Shown piece by piece: positions 17,220 through 27,452 of a DNA stretch of 64,000 nt (position 1 is the stretch's first letter; each line of letters begins with the position of its first letter). The translations under genes were made by a program, and so were the position numbers. A model generated the notes under the pieces. It did not search any database, was not told the DNA's origin, and worked only from the letters and a program-made list of their open reading frames with translations. The stretch covers positions 62,001-126,000 of the forward strand of contig WGME01000034.1 in the NCBI GenBank assembly GCA_016125225.1, written 5' to 3'. This stretch comes from a bacterium. Its GTDB lineage: Bacteria > Planctomycetota > Planctomycetia > Planctomycetales > Planctomycetaceae.

Positions 17220-18308
17220 ATGTCTCATACCCTCTGGGTCTGCACCCGCAAAGGCCTGTTTCGTCTGAAGAAAACGAATGAACTCTGGGAAATCGACCAG
17301 ACATCGTTTCTGGGACACCCGGTCTCTTTGATGCTCGATGATCCGCGCGATCAGGCAGTGTATGCCGCCCTGAATCTCGGTCACTTCGGCGTGAAGATAC
17401 ACCGGTCAGACGATCGTGGGGCCACCTGGACCGAGGTCGGTGTGCCGAAGTATCCCGAGGCGCCGGAAGGCGAAAAAGGGACCACGCTGAACCAGATCTG
17501 GGCGCTCGAACCGGCCGGACCAACGGTGGCCGACGGGATCTGGGCCGGCACCATTCCGGGAGGCTTGTTTCGCACGTCCGATCGGGGAGAAACCTGGAGC
17601 TTGAACACGGCGCTCTGGGATCATCCCACGCGTGCGAAATGGTTTGGCGGCGGTGCCGATCATCCGGGGATTCATTCCATCTGTGTCGACCCGCGTGACC
17701 ATCAACACATCCTGCTGGCCGTTTCCTGCGCCGGTGTGTGGCGGTCTCGGGATGGCGGCCTGAGTTGGGAAGTGGGTGGCCCCGGTATGATCGCGGAATA
17801 CATGCCACCGGAAGGTCGAGACGACCCGCTGGTGCAAGACCCGCACAGCATGGTGCGCTGTGCCCACGCCCCCGATTGCCTGTGGGTGCAACATCACAAT
17901 GGTGTCTTTCGCACGATCGACAATGCCGCCTCATGGACCCAGGTCATGGGATTGCAACCCTCAAGTTTCGGATTCGCGGTCGCGGTCCATCCCCGCGATC
18001 CCGAAACCGCCTGGTTTATTCCGGGGGTCAAAGACGAACAACGCTATCCTGTGGCGGGCAAACTTTCGGTCACAAGGACCAGAGACGGCGGCGTGGCTTG
18101 CGATGTGCTGGCCAATGGCTTGCCGCAGCAACATTGCTATGACCTCGTCTATCGCCATGCACTGGCGATCGACAGTACCGGCATGCAACTGGCATTTGGT
18201 TCGACGACCGGGAACTTCTGGACGACATCGGACGGCGGCGATTCCTGGCAGGCTTTGCCCAACCACCTTCCACCGATTTATGCGGTGCGATTTGGACAGG
18301 ACGCGTGA
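17220..18308 (+). CDS. BNR/YVTN-type beta-propeller (sialidase-like fold) protein
   Basis: 362 residues with repeated Asp-box-like motifs: SDDRGATWTEVG, SDRGETWSLNT, SRDGGLSWEVGG, TSDGGDSWQALP. There is no signal peptide, so it is probably cytoplasmic. The fold matches sialidase/exo-alpha-sialidase-like proteins, but the catalytic Arg triad and nucleophile cannot be assigned and enzymatic activity should not be assumed. It follows the ThiS-like gene by 35 bp and precedes the YpeA gene by 4 bp, so the three form a likely operon. The link between propeller and sulfur carrier is by position only. Confidence 0.85.
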   Translation: MSHTLWVCTRKGLFRLKKTNELWEIDQTSFLGHPVSLMLDDPRDQAVYAALNLGHFGVKIHRSDDRGATWTEVGVPKYPEAPEGEKGTTLNQIWALEPAGPTVADGIWAGTIPGGLFRTSDRGETWSLNTALWDHPTRAKWFGGGADHPGIHSICVDPRDHQHILLAVSCAGVWRSRDGGLSWEVGGPGMIAEYMPPEGRDDPLVQDPHSMVRCAHAPDCLWVQHHNGVFRTIDNAASWTQVMGLQPSSFGFAVAVHPRDPETAWFIPGVKDEQRYPVAGKLSVTRTRDGGVACDVLANGLPQQHCYDLVYRHALAIDSTGMQLAFGSTTGNFWTTSDGGDSWQALPNHLPPIYAVRFGQDA

Positions 18309-18312
18309 ATTC

Positions 18313-18756
18313 ATGTCGGCCACGGTGCAGATTCGCGTTGCGACTCCGGAGGATACCGAAGCGATTGTGTCCTTATGGGAACGGTGCGGGTTGACACGTC
18401 CGTGGAACGATCCGCGGAAAGACATCGCTCGCAAATCGAAGGTCAATCCCGAACTTTTTCTGGTCGCCGAGTCCGGTGGGCAAATCATCGGTACCGTGAT
18501 GGCAGGCTATGAAGGGCATCGCGGCTGGATCAATTACCTGGGCGTCGACCCGGCTCATCAACGTCAGGGGGTTGGTCGTCAACTGATGGCCGCCGCGGAA
18601 GACAAGCTGCAAGCCAGCGGCTGCCCGAAGATCAATCTGCAGGTGCGGTCGACCAATGCCGCTGTAATCGACTTCTATCGAGCGCTCGGATATGGCATCG
18701 ACGAAGTGGCCAGCTTGGGAAAGCGGCTGGAACAGGATGGCCCCACCGCGGGCTGA
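18313..18756 (+). CDS. ypeA: GNAT acetyltransferase, YpeA family
   Basis: 147 residues. The order IRVATPEDTEAIVSLWERCGL, TRPWNDPRKDI, LFLVAESGGQIIGTVMAGYEGHRGW, YLGVDPAHQRQGVGRQLM, GCPKINLQVRSTN, YRALGYG and LGKRLE follows E. coli YpeA closely. QRQGVG is the acetyl-CoA pyrophosphate-binding loop. The start at 18313 lies four bases after the propeller gene. The natural substrate of YpeA is not settled, so only the acetyltransferase class is certain. It is cytoplasmic. Confidence 0.92.
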   Translation: MSATVQIRVATPEDTEAIVSLWERCGLTRPWNDPRKDIARKSKVNPELFLVAESGGQIIGTVMAGYEGHRGWINYLGVDPAHQRQGVGRQLMAAAEDKLQASGCPKINLQVRSTNAAVIDFYRALGYGIDEVASLGKRLEQDGPTAG

Positions 18757-18850
18757 GTGGTCACGGTTCGGTATTTTCCGACGCTGGTTTTCGCTAGATT
18801 TTCAGGGGATCTCGCGTTTTCTTGCTTCACACGTCTTCGGAGTACGCATC

Positions 18851-19516
18851 ATGCTGCGCTGGTACCTGGGTTTGTGCACAGTTCTATCGTTGTGGTCGAT
18901 CGTTCCCTCAGTTGCGGCGGAACCGGTTACGGCCTCTTTCACCGACGCCGCCCGCCCCAAAAACTGGACCGTCAATTTTGGGTCATGGGAGGTTCATGAA
19001 GGGGTGCTGGTCGCCAAAGAATTGGAGAAGGATCAACATGCCGCAGCGTCTCGCTGGCAGATTCCGCTGGCTGATGGCGTCGTGAAGCTCAAGGTCAAAT
19101 TGAACGGTGCCAAGTTCTTCCACATCGGCTTTGATCCCGCGGCCGGTCAACTTGAGAAGAAAGGGCATCTCTATTCACTGGTCCTGATGCCAGAGCAAGC
19201 TCAGTTGAAGAAGCACAAAGATAAGGCCGACGCGACATCCAAGGACGAGGTACTCAGTACGGCGGGGTTTGCCGCCCGCTCGGATCAATGGCTCGATGTC
19301 GAACTGAAGACCGAAGGCGATCATGTGACAGCGACGATTGGCGGGCAACTGGGAGTCATCGCGAAACTGGAAGCCAGCGATCCGTCGTTCCATGTTTCCA
19401 AGCCGGCCGTTGTCTTTCGTGTCGGTGGCGATTCGGTGCAGTTGGATGACGTATCGGTCACTGTGACAAAAGCAGCTGATAAGCCAAAGCCCAAAGCGAC
19501 CACTGCTTCAAAATAG
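18851..19516 (+). CDS. Secreted LamG/DUF1080-like protein
   Basis: 221 residues from the ATG that gives a signal peptide (MLRWYLGLCTVLSLWSIVPS, cleaved near VAAEP); the open frame reaches back to 18692 without good sequence. The body resembles one jelly-roll domain as in DUF1080 proteins: WTVNFGSWEVHEGVLVAKE, then strands FFHIGFD, LYSLVLMPEQ and QWLDVELKTEGDHVTATIGG. A basic tail (KPKPKATTASK) closes it. It probably binds glycan or cell surface; no catalytic site is seen. A 15-bp stem-loop follows at 19533. Confidence 0.75.
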   Translation: MLRWYLGLCTVLSLWSIVPSVAAEPVTASFTDAARPKNWTVNFGSWEVHEGVLVAKELEKDQHAAASRWQIPLADGVVKLKVKLNGAKFFHIGFDPAAGQLEKKGHLYSLVLMPEQAQLKKHKDKADATSKDEVLSTAGFAARSDQWLDVELKTEGDHVTATIGGQLGVIAKLEASDPSFHVSKPAVVFRVGGDSVQLDDVSVTVTKAADKPKPKATTASK

Positions 19517-19532
19517 ATATCTCCAAAAACAA

Positions 19533-19569
19533 CTCGATCCTTGGCGACCACACTTCGCCAAGGATCGAG
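19533..19569 (+). terminator. Perfect 15-bp stem-loop after the LamG-like gene
   Basis: CTCGATCCTTGGCGA pairs without mismatch with TCGCCAAGGATCGAG around a 7-nt loop. There is no U-tract, so it may act with Rho or as a 3' stabiliser. It sits 17 bp after the stop. Confidence 0.65.
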
Positions 19570-19702
19570 GAGCCAGCCGCAACCAGCCGGACATTCAGGT
19601 GATTTGGTGCTTCAGGCGTTCACTTTGCCTGGGGAAAGGATCGCGTCGTGCGATCGCATGTGGTGTGAAGGCTTTGTTGATCGATTGAGGCAGACAGCAG
19701 AT

Positions 19703-19738
19703 CACCGTGGGAGCGTCACAGTTAACTCTCCCACGGTG
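19703..19738 (-). terminator. Stem-loop after the second pilin-like gene
   Basis: An 11-bp perfect stem (CACCGTGGGAG with CTCCCACGGTG) lies 22 bp past the stop of the minus-strand gene ending at 19760. No U-tract follows. Confidence 0.6.
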
Positions 19739-19759
19739 TGCGGTCAATTTCCGTTGCGA

Positions 19760-20074
19760 TTAGTAGGTCTGCAGTTCGCCGACGATCGGTTGGTCGCAGA
19801 CGATGCTGTCGGCTCGGTCGCAGAGGTCTTCCAGGTCGGTGAAGGTGCTGCCGTTGATGGCTCCCTTGCAACCTTTGGCCCCCTTCACTTCATAGGTCTG
19901 GTTGATCGAGCCGAAAGCCGAGGCGACGTCTTCCAGTTCCTGATTGATGGCGATCGAGACTTCGGACAGTCCGACGACCATGGCGAGGACGGCGATGGTG
20001 CCGACGAGTACGAGTTCAGCCGAGACGATGAAACCAGCGTCATCATTCCAGAGTTGGGTGGCGAGTGTGGTCAT
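19760..20074 (-). CDS. Pilin-like small membrane protein, tandem copy 2
   Basis: 104 residues, nearly identical over ~65 positions to the gene at 20277-20582. It has a short polar leader (MTTLATQLWNDDAG), then a hydrophobic helix (FIVSAELVLVGTIAVLAMVV). The mature part has a helix (NQELEDVASAFGSI) and KGCKGAINGSTFTDL with a conserved Cys. This resembles Flp/TadE-type pseudopilins, where prepilin peptidase cuts after Gly. Here the Glu is at +6 after that Gly rather than the usual +5, so the assignment is by resemblance. No tad or pil assembly genes are nearby. The C-terminal ~20 residues differ from copy 1. Confidence 0.7.
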   Translation of the reverse strand: MTTLATQLWNDDAGFIVSAELVLVGTIAVLAMVVGLSEVSIAINQELEDVASAFGSINQTYEVKGAKGCKGAINGSTFTDLEDLCDRADSIVCDQPIVGELQTY

Positions 20075-20238
20075 GTGCGAGATTCCTTTTCTGAAGTCTG
20101 AATAAAATTGGTTGCGTTTCAGTGTTGAAGCATGATGGTGAGATCATGCAGAAGTCGGTCTTCAGCGGGCCGACGTGTCGGTGGCAACGACGGTGTCGGC
20201 GAGGGCAACGGGTGGTGGTCAGCGTGCTTCAAGGGACG

Positions 20239-20260
20239 CCCAGGGATTGCAATCCCTGGG
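20239..20260. repeat. Perfect 22-bp palindrome between the pilin-like copies
   Basis: CCCAGGGATTG is followed directly by CAATCCCTGGG. As RNA it would make a hairpin after copy 1 on the minus strand. As DNA it resembles dispersed REP-like palindromes. Only one copy is in the window. Confidence 0.6.
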
Positions 20261-20276
20261 TGTGAATTATGACGGC

Positions 20277-20582
20277 TTAGCGTTCGCCGACGGGGTCGAG
20301 GGGGACGATGTCGCAGTAGTTGTCGCAGTTGTCCTGCAGGTCGGTGAAGGTGCTGCCGTTGATGGCACCCTTGCAGCCCTTGGCCCCCTTCACTTCATAG
20401 GTCTGGCAGATGGAGCCGAAGGCGGAAGCGACGTCTTCGAGTTCCTGATTCACGGCTTCGGAGACTTCGCTGAGTCCGACGACCATGGCGAGGACGGCGA
20501 TGGTGCCGACCAGGACGAGTTCGGCCGAGACGATAAAACCGGCGTCATCGTTGTACAGTTTGACGAGGATGTTCTTGGACAT
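20277..20582 (-). CDS. Pilin-like small membrane protein, tandem copy 1
   Basis: 101 residues from the ATG at 20582 (MSKNILVKLYNDDAG); the frame is open upstream to 20732 but that part is not like the paralogue. It shares the hydrophobic helix FIVSAELVLVGTIAVLAMVV, the helix NQELEDVASAFGSI and KGCKGAINGSTFTDL with copy 2. The divergent tail holds three more Cys or acidic positions (DNCDNYCDIVPLD). Function as a surface or pseudopilin subunit is inferred. A 557-bp AT-richer region upstream probably holds its promoter. Copy 2 starts about 200 bp downstream. Confidence 0.7.
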   Translation of the reverse strand: MSKNILVKLYNDDAGFIVSAELVLVGTIAVLAMVVGLSEVSEAVNQELEDVASAFGSICQTYEVKGAKGCKGAINGSTFTDLQDNCDNYCDIVPLDPVGER

Positions 20583-21139
20583 GGCTGCGTTTCTTTCTGG
20601 CTGCGGTGTGTGGCTGTAACAACATTCCCTGAAACACGTTGTGTTGAGTGTGTGGTGTCGTGTTTCGCAGGATGAAAGGGTGTAAAGCAACCTGAATGCC
20701 AAAGCGCTAACCGCGATCAGATTTGTGAACAATCGGCCTTGATGTATTTCTGTAAGATATTATTTTTAAATGAGATACGTATAATTTACGAGTGTCGAAA
20801 TTCGTCTGCAGATTCGCGTTGCCGCTGGAAACCCGTGTTGCCGAAACACCACGCACACTAGCGAGCAGGTCGAGGTTGTATTTTCATAAGGCATTGTGAA
20901 TTCTATGGTTACGGAATGTTGCCCGGGCGATGTTGCCGCGTGGTCCCCTGGCAACATGAGAAGAGCGGGTGAGCTTCAGCGATGGAAAATGGTCGATGGC
21001 GGCGAACCTGGGGCAATCGCGTGTACTTTCGTCGGATGGCTTTCCTATAATTCAGTAACCTGCCATTGAACCTGCTCCGCGATGCCCCGCCGTCTGCTCG
21101 GCTTGCGTCCCGGGTCGCCTCCCCAGGAGCCGCCTGATC
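20583..21139. other. Long divergent intergenic region, AT-rich core
   Basis: 557 bp between the divergent pilin-like and lipoprotein genes. The segment 20740-20795 is far more AT-rich than the rest and contains TATAAT, so promoters are likely here. No convincing gene was found in any frame. Confidence 0.5.
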
Positions 21140-22261
21140 GTGTTGTCCCGCCCGTTCTCTCCAATTTTTCCCGGCCTGTTGCTCGCGATGTTGATAACGT
21201 CGGGCTGTAAGCCGCAGCCGGAAATCACGCAGTACACCATTCCGAAGCCGGAATCGATTCAGCTTCCAGCCATCCAACCGGGGACGGCGGCCGATTCCAG
21301 CTCGACAGCATCCCGACCGGAACGCATGCTCGCGGCGATTGTCCCGCAGGCAGAGAAACTCTGGTTCTTCAAGCTGACAGGGGCACCCGACCCTGTGGGG
21401 ACGCATGTCGAGGAGTTCCGCTCGTTTCTGGCCTCCATCCAATTTGGTGAAAAGGACGAACCGGCATGGCAGCTACCCGAGGGTTGGCAGCAACAACCGG
21501 GCTCGGGGATGCGGTTCGCCACCATGCAGGTAGGGACCGATCCGGCACTCGAACTCTCGGTCATTGCCTTACCGGGCGGTGGTCCCGATCTGGCCGACCA
21601 GATTCTCTCGAACGTCAATCGCTGGCGGGGGCAGTTGTCGCTTCCGCCAGTCGATGAGGATCAGTTGAAAGCCGATGCTCAGGAAGTCACGACTGCGGAT
21701 GGTACAAAAGCCACCTTCGTCGACTACGCCGGCAAAACGCAAGACTCTCAGATGGCTGACAACATGATGTCGGCTCCTTTTGCCCGTGGTATGGGAGGCT
21801 TGGGTATGGGGGCACCCGCCACAGTACCCGAGGCCGGAAACACCGGTGTCAAAGCCGAGCCACCGGAAGAATGGCGGACCGGTCGCGTGGGAGGCATGCG
21901 GAAAGCCGCTTACGAATACAGCGAGGGGAATCAATCGGTTGAGATCACTATCATCGATCTCGCCGCGGAAGCGGGAGAACGGCTGCCCAATGTGAATCGC
22001 TGGCGGGGTCAGGTTGGACTGGAGCCCGTCACGGCCGACGAACTTGCCGCATCGATGAAATCGCTGGATATGGGACCGCTGAAGGGGGACTATGTGGAAT
22101 TGATCGGCGACGTCAAAGCCGAACGCCCGCAGACCATTATGGGCGTCATTGTCGAACATGCCGACAAGGCGTGGTTCATTAAGTTGCAAGGTGATTCCGC
22201 GTTGGCCTTGTCTCAGAAGGCGAATTTTGAAGCCTTCGCGAAATCGGTCCGATTCGAATAA
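21140..22261 (+). CDS. Lipoprotein of unknown function upstream of ccsBA
   Basis: 373 residues from GTG 21140, with AGGAG upstream. The signal ends at ITSGCKPQ, a lipobox. There are two similar halves: KLWFFKLTGAPDPV...FRSFLASIQF near residues 75-110 and KAWFIKLQGDSALAL...FEAFAKSVRF at the C-terminus. The phrase NVNRWRGQ also occurs twice (about 160 and 287), so the protein looks internally duplicated. It ends ten bases before the cytochrome c maturation frame, so the two are probably one operon. A role in cytochrome maturation or its quality control is possible by position only. Confidence 0.82.
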   Translation: MLSRPFSPIFPGLLLAMLITSGCKPQPEITQYTIPKPESIQLPAIQPGTAADSSSTASRPERMLAAIVPQAEKLWFFKLTGAPDPVGTHVEEFRSFLASIQFGEKDEPAWQLPEGWQQQPGSGMRFATMQVGTDPALELSVIALPGGGPDLADQILSNVNRWRGQLSLPPVDEDQLKADAQEVTTADGTKATFVDYAGKTQDSQMADNMMSAPFARGMGGLGMGAPATVPEAGNTGVKAEPPEEWRTGRVGGMRKAAYEYSEGNQSVEITIIDLAAEAGERLPNVNRWRGQVGLEPVTADELAASMKSLDMGPLKGDYVELIGDVKAERPQTIMGVIVEHADKAWFIKLQGDSALALSQKANFEAFAKSVRFE

Positions 22262-22303
22262 TTCTCACCCATGTTTCATGGGTTCATCTGTGTGAGAACT
22301 GCT

Positions 22304-25300
22304 ATGGCGACTGCCGACTTATTGAATTCGATGGAAGCACGCGACGAAGACGCCGGGCTGGGGCCGCTGCTCAATCTGCTGCTATCGCCGCTGGCCAGTT
22401 TGAAACTGACCGTGGCATTATTCGCGATGTCGATTTTCATCATCCTGGCGGGCACGCTCGCGCAGGTGGAGAAAGACATCTGGCAGGTGATCGACGAATA
22501 CTTCCGGACAGCGTTCGCCTGGATTGAGTTCAAGCTGTTCATGCCGCCCTCCTTCTGGGGAGCACTGTTCGGGACAGCGCCGCCAAAGATTCCCGGGGGC
22601 TTCTATTTCCCCGGCGGCTGGCTCATCGGGGCGGCGATGTCGCTCAATCTGCTGGCAGCCCATCTCATCCGCTTCAAGGTGCAATCAAGTGGCTGGCGGC
22701 TCATCTCCGGATTGCTGGTGACAATGCTCGGCATGGTGTTGACGGCCTTGGTCATCATGTCGGCCAACAACCCCGAAGGTTTGCAGACCGATCCGTGGTT
22801 ATCGTATGACGCGTTATGGATTCTGATGCTGTGCTGCCTGGCCACGACGACCGCCGCCAGTGCGTACGGATGGTTCCAATTGTCGCCCGAGCAACGGATC
22901 TCGCATTGGCTGGTCGCGGGGGCGGTTTGCGTGCAACTCGGCGTCCTGGGTTATTACGTGTCTCAGGGAACGGAAGGCCGGTTGAGTGATGCTGGCATGC
23001 GGATTGTTTGGCAGTTGACCCAAGGGGGCCTGACCGCCTTGGTGCTGCTGGCAGGCTGTATCCTCGTCTTCAAGAATCGCGGCGGGATCGTGCTGCTGCA
23101 TGGCGGAATCGGCCTGATGATGTTCGGCGAATTGCTCGTCGGACTCACCGCGACCGAAGGACAATTGCAGATTGCGGAAGGCGAAACGGTCAACTTCGTG
23201 CAGGATATTCGCACAGTGGAACTCGCCATCGTCGATCGGAGCGATCCGAAAGAAGACAAGGTGACCGCCATCCCCAGGGGTCTGCTGCAGGCGGCCGCCG
23301 CGTCTGGCAAGCCCATCATCGATCAGCGTCTGCCCTTTCAAATTGCGGTGAAGAAGTTCTTCCAGAATTCGAACATTCGACCGGCGAAAGTTGTTGGTGG
23401 GACGAATCTGGCGACGCAGGGCTTGGGTGAGGAATGGGTCGCAGAAGATGTTCGGCCCGGCAGCGGCACCGATACCGACAGCAAGGTCGATATGTCCGCC
23501 GCTTATGTCACCTTTCTCAAACCCGATGGCACCGAGATCGGTACATCGCTGCTGAGCCTGTTCTTCTCCGCCCAGAATTTTGACGAGAAAATTGAAGTCG
23601 ATGGCAAGACCTATGATGTCGCCTTGCGATTTCAAAGGCATTACAAGCCGTACAAATTTCAGCTGGTCGACGTTCGCAAAGATGATTACATCGGCACCAA
23701 TACTCCGCAGAACTATTCTTCCGATGTGCATCTTGTAGACCCAACACGCAATGTCGATCGGACATTGAAAATCTGGATGAACAACCCGCTGCGATTCGCC
23801 GGTGAAACGTTCTACCAGAGTGGTTACCACATGGACCCGCAGACGAAAGTTGAAGGGACCACCTTGCAGGTGGTAACCAACACCGGCTGGATGATTCCCT
23901 ATGTCTCCTGCATGTTGACGGCGGTGGGCATGCTGGCTCACTTTGCGATCACGTTGCTGCGGTTCCTGCGACGGACGGAATCGAGCAATTCCAGGAAAAC
24001 GGTTGAAACCGACGATCAGGCCACCAGCTGGAATCCTTTGGGATATGCCTTCCCGCTGGCGATGACCCTGCTGGCCGTGGTGTTGGTGGGCATGGCAGCT
24101 CGTGTGCCGAAGGTGAAAGATGGCGAATTCGATTACGCGGCGTTCGGTCGACTTCCGGTCGTTTCCGATGGTCGGGCCAAGCCGTTCGATACCCTCGCTC
24201 GCAGCAACCTTCTGGCCATTTCCAGCAAGCAGACCTTCAGTGACATCAATGGCAAGTCGCAGCCGGCGGTGAAGTGGCTGCTGGATGTGATCGCTCGTCC
24301 GGATCAAGCCTTTACTCATCCCGTGTTCCGCATCGAGAATCTCGAAGTGCAGGAATTGATGGGCCTCCAGAAGCGTGAGCGCTTTCGTTACTCACCAGAA
24401 GAGTTCCTGCCCAAACTGCAGGAACTCACCAAGCAGGCCGAACGGGCTCATGAAAAAGATGCGGCAGAACTGAGCGTCTTCGATAAGAAGGTGCTCGAAC
24501 TCGAACGGAAGATCGGCGTTCTCGACCTGCTCATGCAGGCGTTCAGCCCGCCGAATATCCGGCCGGAATCTGCCAAGGACGACATCATCGCGGCGATCAG
24601 TCGGCAGCAGTCGCTGTTGCGGCGGCATCCTCCTCGCGCCTTGCCTCCCTCAGAAGACGATGCGGAGTGGGAGACCTTCACAAGTGGGTGGACGAAGAAT
24701 TTCGTGAAGTCGGCCTTCCTCAACCAGAAGCCCGATGAAGCGGCCGAGCTCTTCACTCAGATTCTAGTAGCCTATGCCGACAAGGACCCTCAGGAGTTCA
24801 ATAAAGCTGTGGCGGCTTACCGAGATTGGCTCGACGAACATCCGACCAAAGAACTCGCCATGCAACGAACCGATTTCGAGACGTTCTTTAACTCCTTCAA
24901 GCCCTTCACCGTGGCTCAATGGTTGTACGTCTTGTCGTTCCTGTTGGGAGCCTGTGGCTGGCTGGGCTGGTCGAAGCCGTTTAACCGGGCGGCACTCGGT
25001 GTCGGACTTGTGGCTCTCGCCGTCCATACGTTTGCCCTCATCGCGCGGATGTACATTTCCGGTCGCCCGCCGGTCACCAATCTCTACTCTTCCGCTGTCT
25101 TTATCGGGTGGGGATGTGCGGCTCTAGGACTGTTCCTCAATCTGTTCTATCGCAACGGGATCGGGACCATCATGGCGGCGATGTCGGGCTATCTGACGTT
25201 GGGCGTGGCTGACTTCCTTGGAGCCGACGGCGATACCTTCATCGTGTTGCAGGCCGTGTTGGATACGCAGTTCTGGCTGGCGACCCACGTGACTTGCATC

Positions 25301-25813
25301 ACCTTTGGTTATGCCACCACGTACTTCGCGGGATTGCTCGGCATCTTGTACATCCTGCGAGGGGTCTGTACGCCCTCGCTGACTCAGGAAGCGAGTCGCG
25401 ATTTGTACCGCATGATCTATGGCATGCTCTGCTTCTCGATTTTCTTCAGCTTCGTGGGAACGGTGCTGGGCGGACTCTGGGCCGACGATTCCTGGGGCCG
25501 CTTCTGGGGCTGGGACCCGAAAGAGAATGGGGCGCTGATCATCGTGCTGTGGAATGCGCTAGCGTTGCATGCCCGTTGGGGAGCCATGGTGAAAGAACGA
25601 GGATTGGCGATGCTCGCTGTCGCTGGAAATATCGCCGTCACCTGGTCGTGGTTCGGCGTGAACGAGTTGGGCATTGGCCTGCACAGTTATGGCTTCCGTG
25701 AAGGCATGGTGCAAATGGTCGCCATGATCTGCCTCGTGTGCCTCGGCGTGCTGGCCCTGGGTTCGCTGCCCCGGTCGATGTGGTGGAGTGGACAGAAAAA
25801 CAAACTGGCTTGA
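22304..25813 (+). CDS. ccsBA: Fused ResB-CcsA (CcsBA) cytochrome c synthase
   Basis: About 1169 residues from ATG 22304; an in-frame ATG at 22271 is also possible. System II cytochrome c biogenesis: it moves haem across the membrane and attaches it to CXXCH apocytochromes. The N-terminal half is ResB-like (LLSPLASLKLTVALFAMSIF, then periplasmic domain, then ETFYQSGYHMDP). A cytoplasmic or periplasmic insert with coiled charge follows. The C-terminal ~300 residues are CcsA, with the WWD-type haem-handling motif WGRFWGWDPKENGAL and conserved His (ATHVTC, GLHSYGF). The fused order ResB-CcsA is known from epsilonproteobacteria and others. It serves the c-type cytochromes in this window (PSD1 protein, di-haem peroxidase). 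Confidence 0.93.
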   Translation: MATADLLNSMEARDEDAGLGPLLNLLLSPLASLKLTVALFAMSIFIILAGTLAQVEKDIWQVIDEYFRTAFAWIEFKLFMPPSFWGALFGTAPPKIPGGFYFPGGWLIGAAMSLNLLAAHLIRFKVQSSGWRLISGLLVTMLGMVLTALVIMSANNPEGLQTDPWLSYDALWILMLCCLATTTAASAYGWFQLSPEQRISHWLVAGAVCVQLGVLGYYVSQGTEGRLSDAGMRIVWQLTQGGLTALVLLAGCILVFKNRGGIVLLHGGIGLMMFGELLVGLTATEGQLQIAEGETVNFVQDIRTVELAIVDRSDPKEDKVTAIPRGLLQAAAASGKPIIDQRLPFQIAVKKFFQNSNIRPAKVVGGTNLATQGLGEEWVAEDVRPGSGTDTDSKVDMSAAYVTFLKPDGTEIGTSLLSLFFSAQNFDEKIEVDGKTYDVALRFQRHYKPYKFQLVDVRKDDYIGTNTPQNYSSDVHLVDPTRNVDRTLKIWMNNPLRFAGETFYQSGYHMDPQTKVEGTTLQVVTNTGWMIPYVSCMLTAVGMLAHFAITLLRFLRRTESSNSRKTVETDDQATSWNPLGYAFPLAMTLLAVVLVGMAARVPKVKDGEFDYAAFGRLPVVSDGRAKPFDTLARSNLLAISSKQTFSDINGKSQPAVKWLLDVIARPDQAFTHPVFRIENLEVQELMGLQKRERFRYSPEEFLPKLQELTKQAERAHEKDAAELSVFDKKVLELERKIGVLDLLMQAFSPPNIRPESAKDDIIAAISRQQSLLRRHPPRALPPSEDDAEWETFTSGWTKNFVKSAFLNQKPDEAAELFTQILVAYADKDPQEFNKAVAAYRDWLDEHPTKELAMQRTDFETFFNSFKPFTVAQWLYVLSFLLGACGWLGWSKPFNRAALGVGLVALAVHTFALIARMYISGRPPVTNLYSSAVFIGWGCAALGLFLNLFYRNGIGTIMAAMSGYLTLGVADFLGADGDTFIVLQAVLDTQFWLATHVTCITFGYATTYFAGLLGILYILRGVCTPSLTQEASRDLYRMIYGMLCFSIFFSFVGTVLGGLWADDSWGRFWGWDPKENGALIIVLWNALALHARWGAMVKERGLAMLAVAGNIAVTWSWFGVNELGIGLHSYGFREGMVQMVAMICLVCLGVLALGSLPRSMWWSGQKNKLA

Positions 25814-25976
25814 TGGTCATGAGGGGCGTGGTCAATCGGTGACAATTTTGTAATTTGTAGCCCGAATTCAACGGGTCGTGTGGGATTCCTTGCGAAACCT
25901 CGGGAAACCGCAAATACTTGGGGTGTTGACGCACACTGCCGTCGTGTACCAGCCCTCTTATCGCCCCGAGATTTTC

Positions 25977-27401
<1,425 letters not shown>

Positions 27402-27452
27402 AATTGCCCGAGCGGTTTGCTTGCAGACAAGCTACGCAGGTTTGACGTCGCT

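Noticed and set aside
16882-17934. 350-codon minus-strand frame over the ThiS-like and propeller genes
   Set aside because: Low-complexity Arg/Pro translation; both plus-strand genes match known families.
22814-24319. 501-codon minus-strand frame inside ccsBA
   Set aside because: Antisense shadow of a recognised cytochrome c synthase; no family match on the minus strand.
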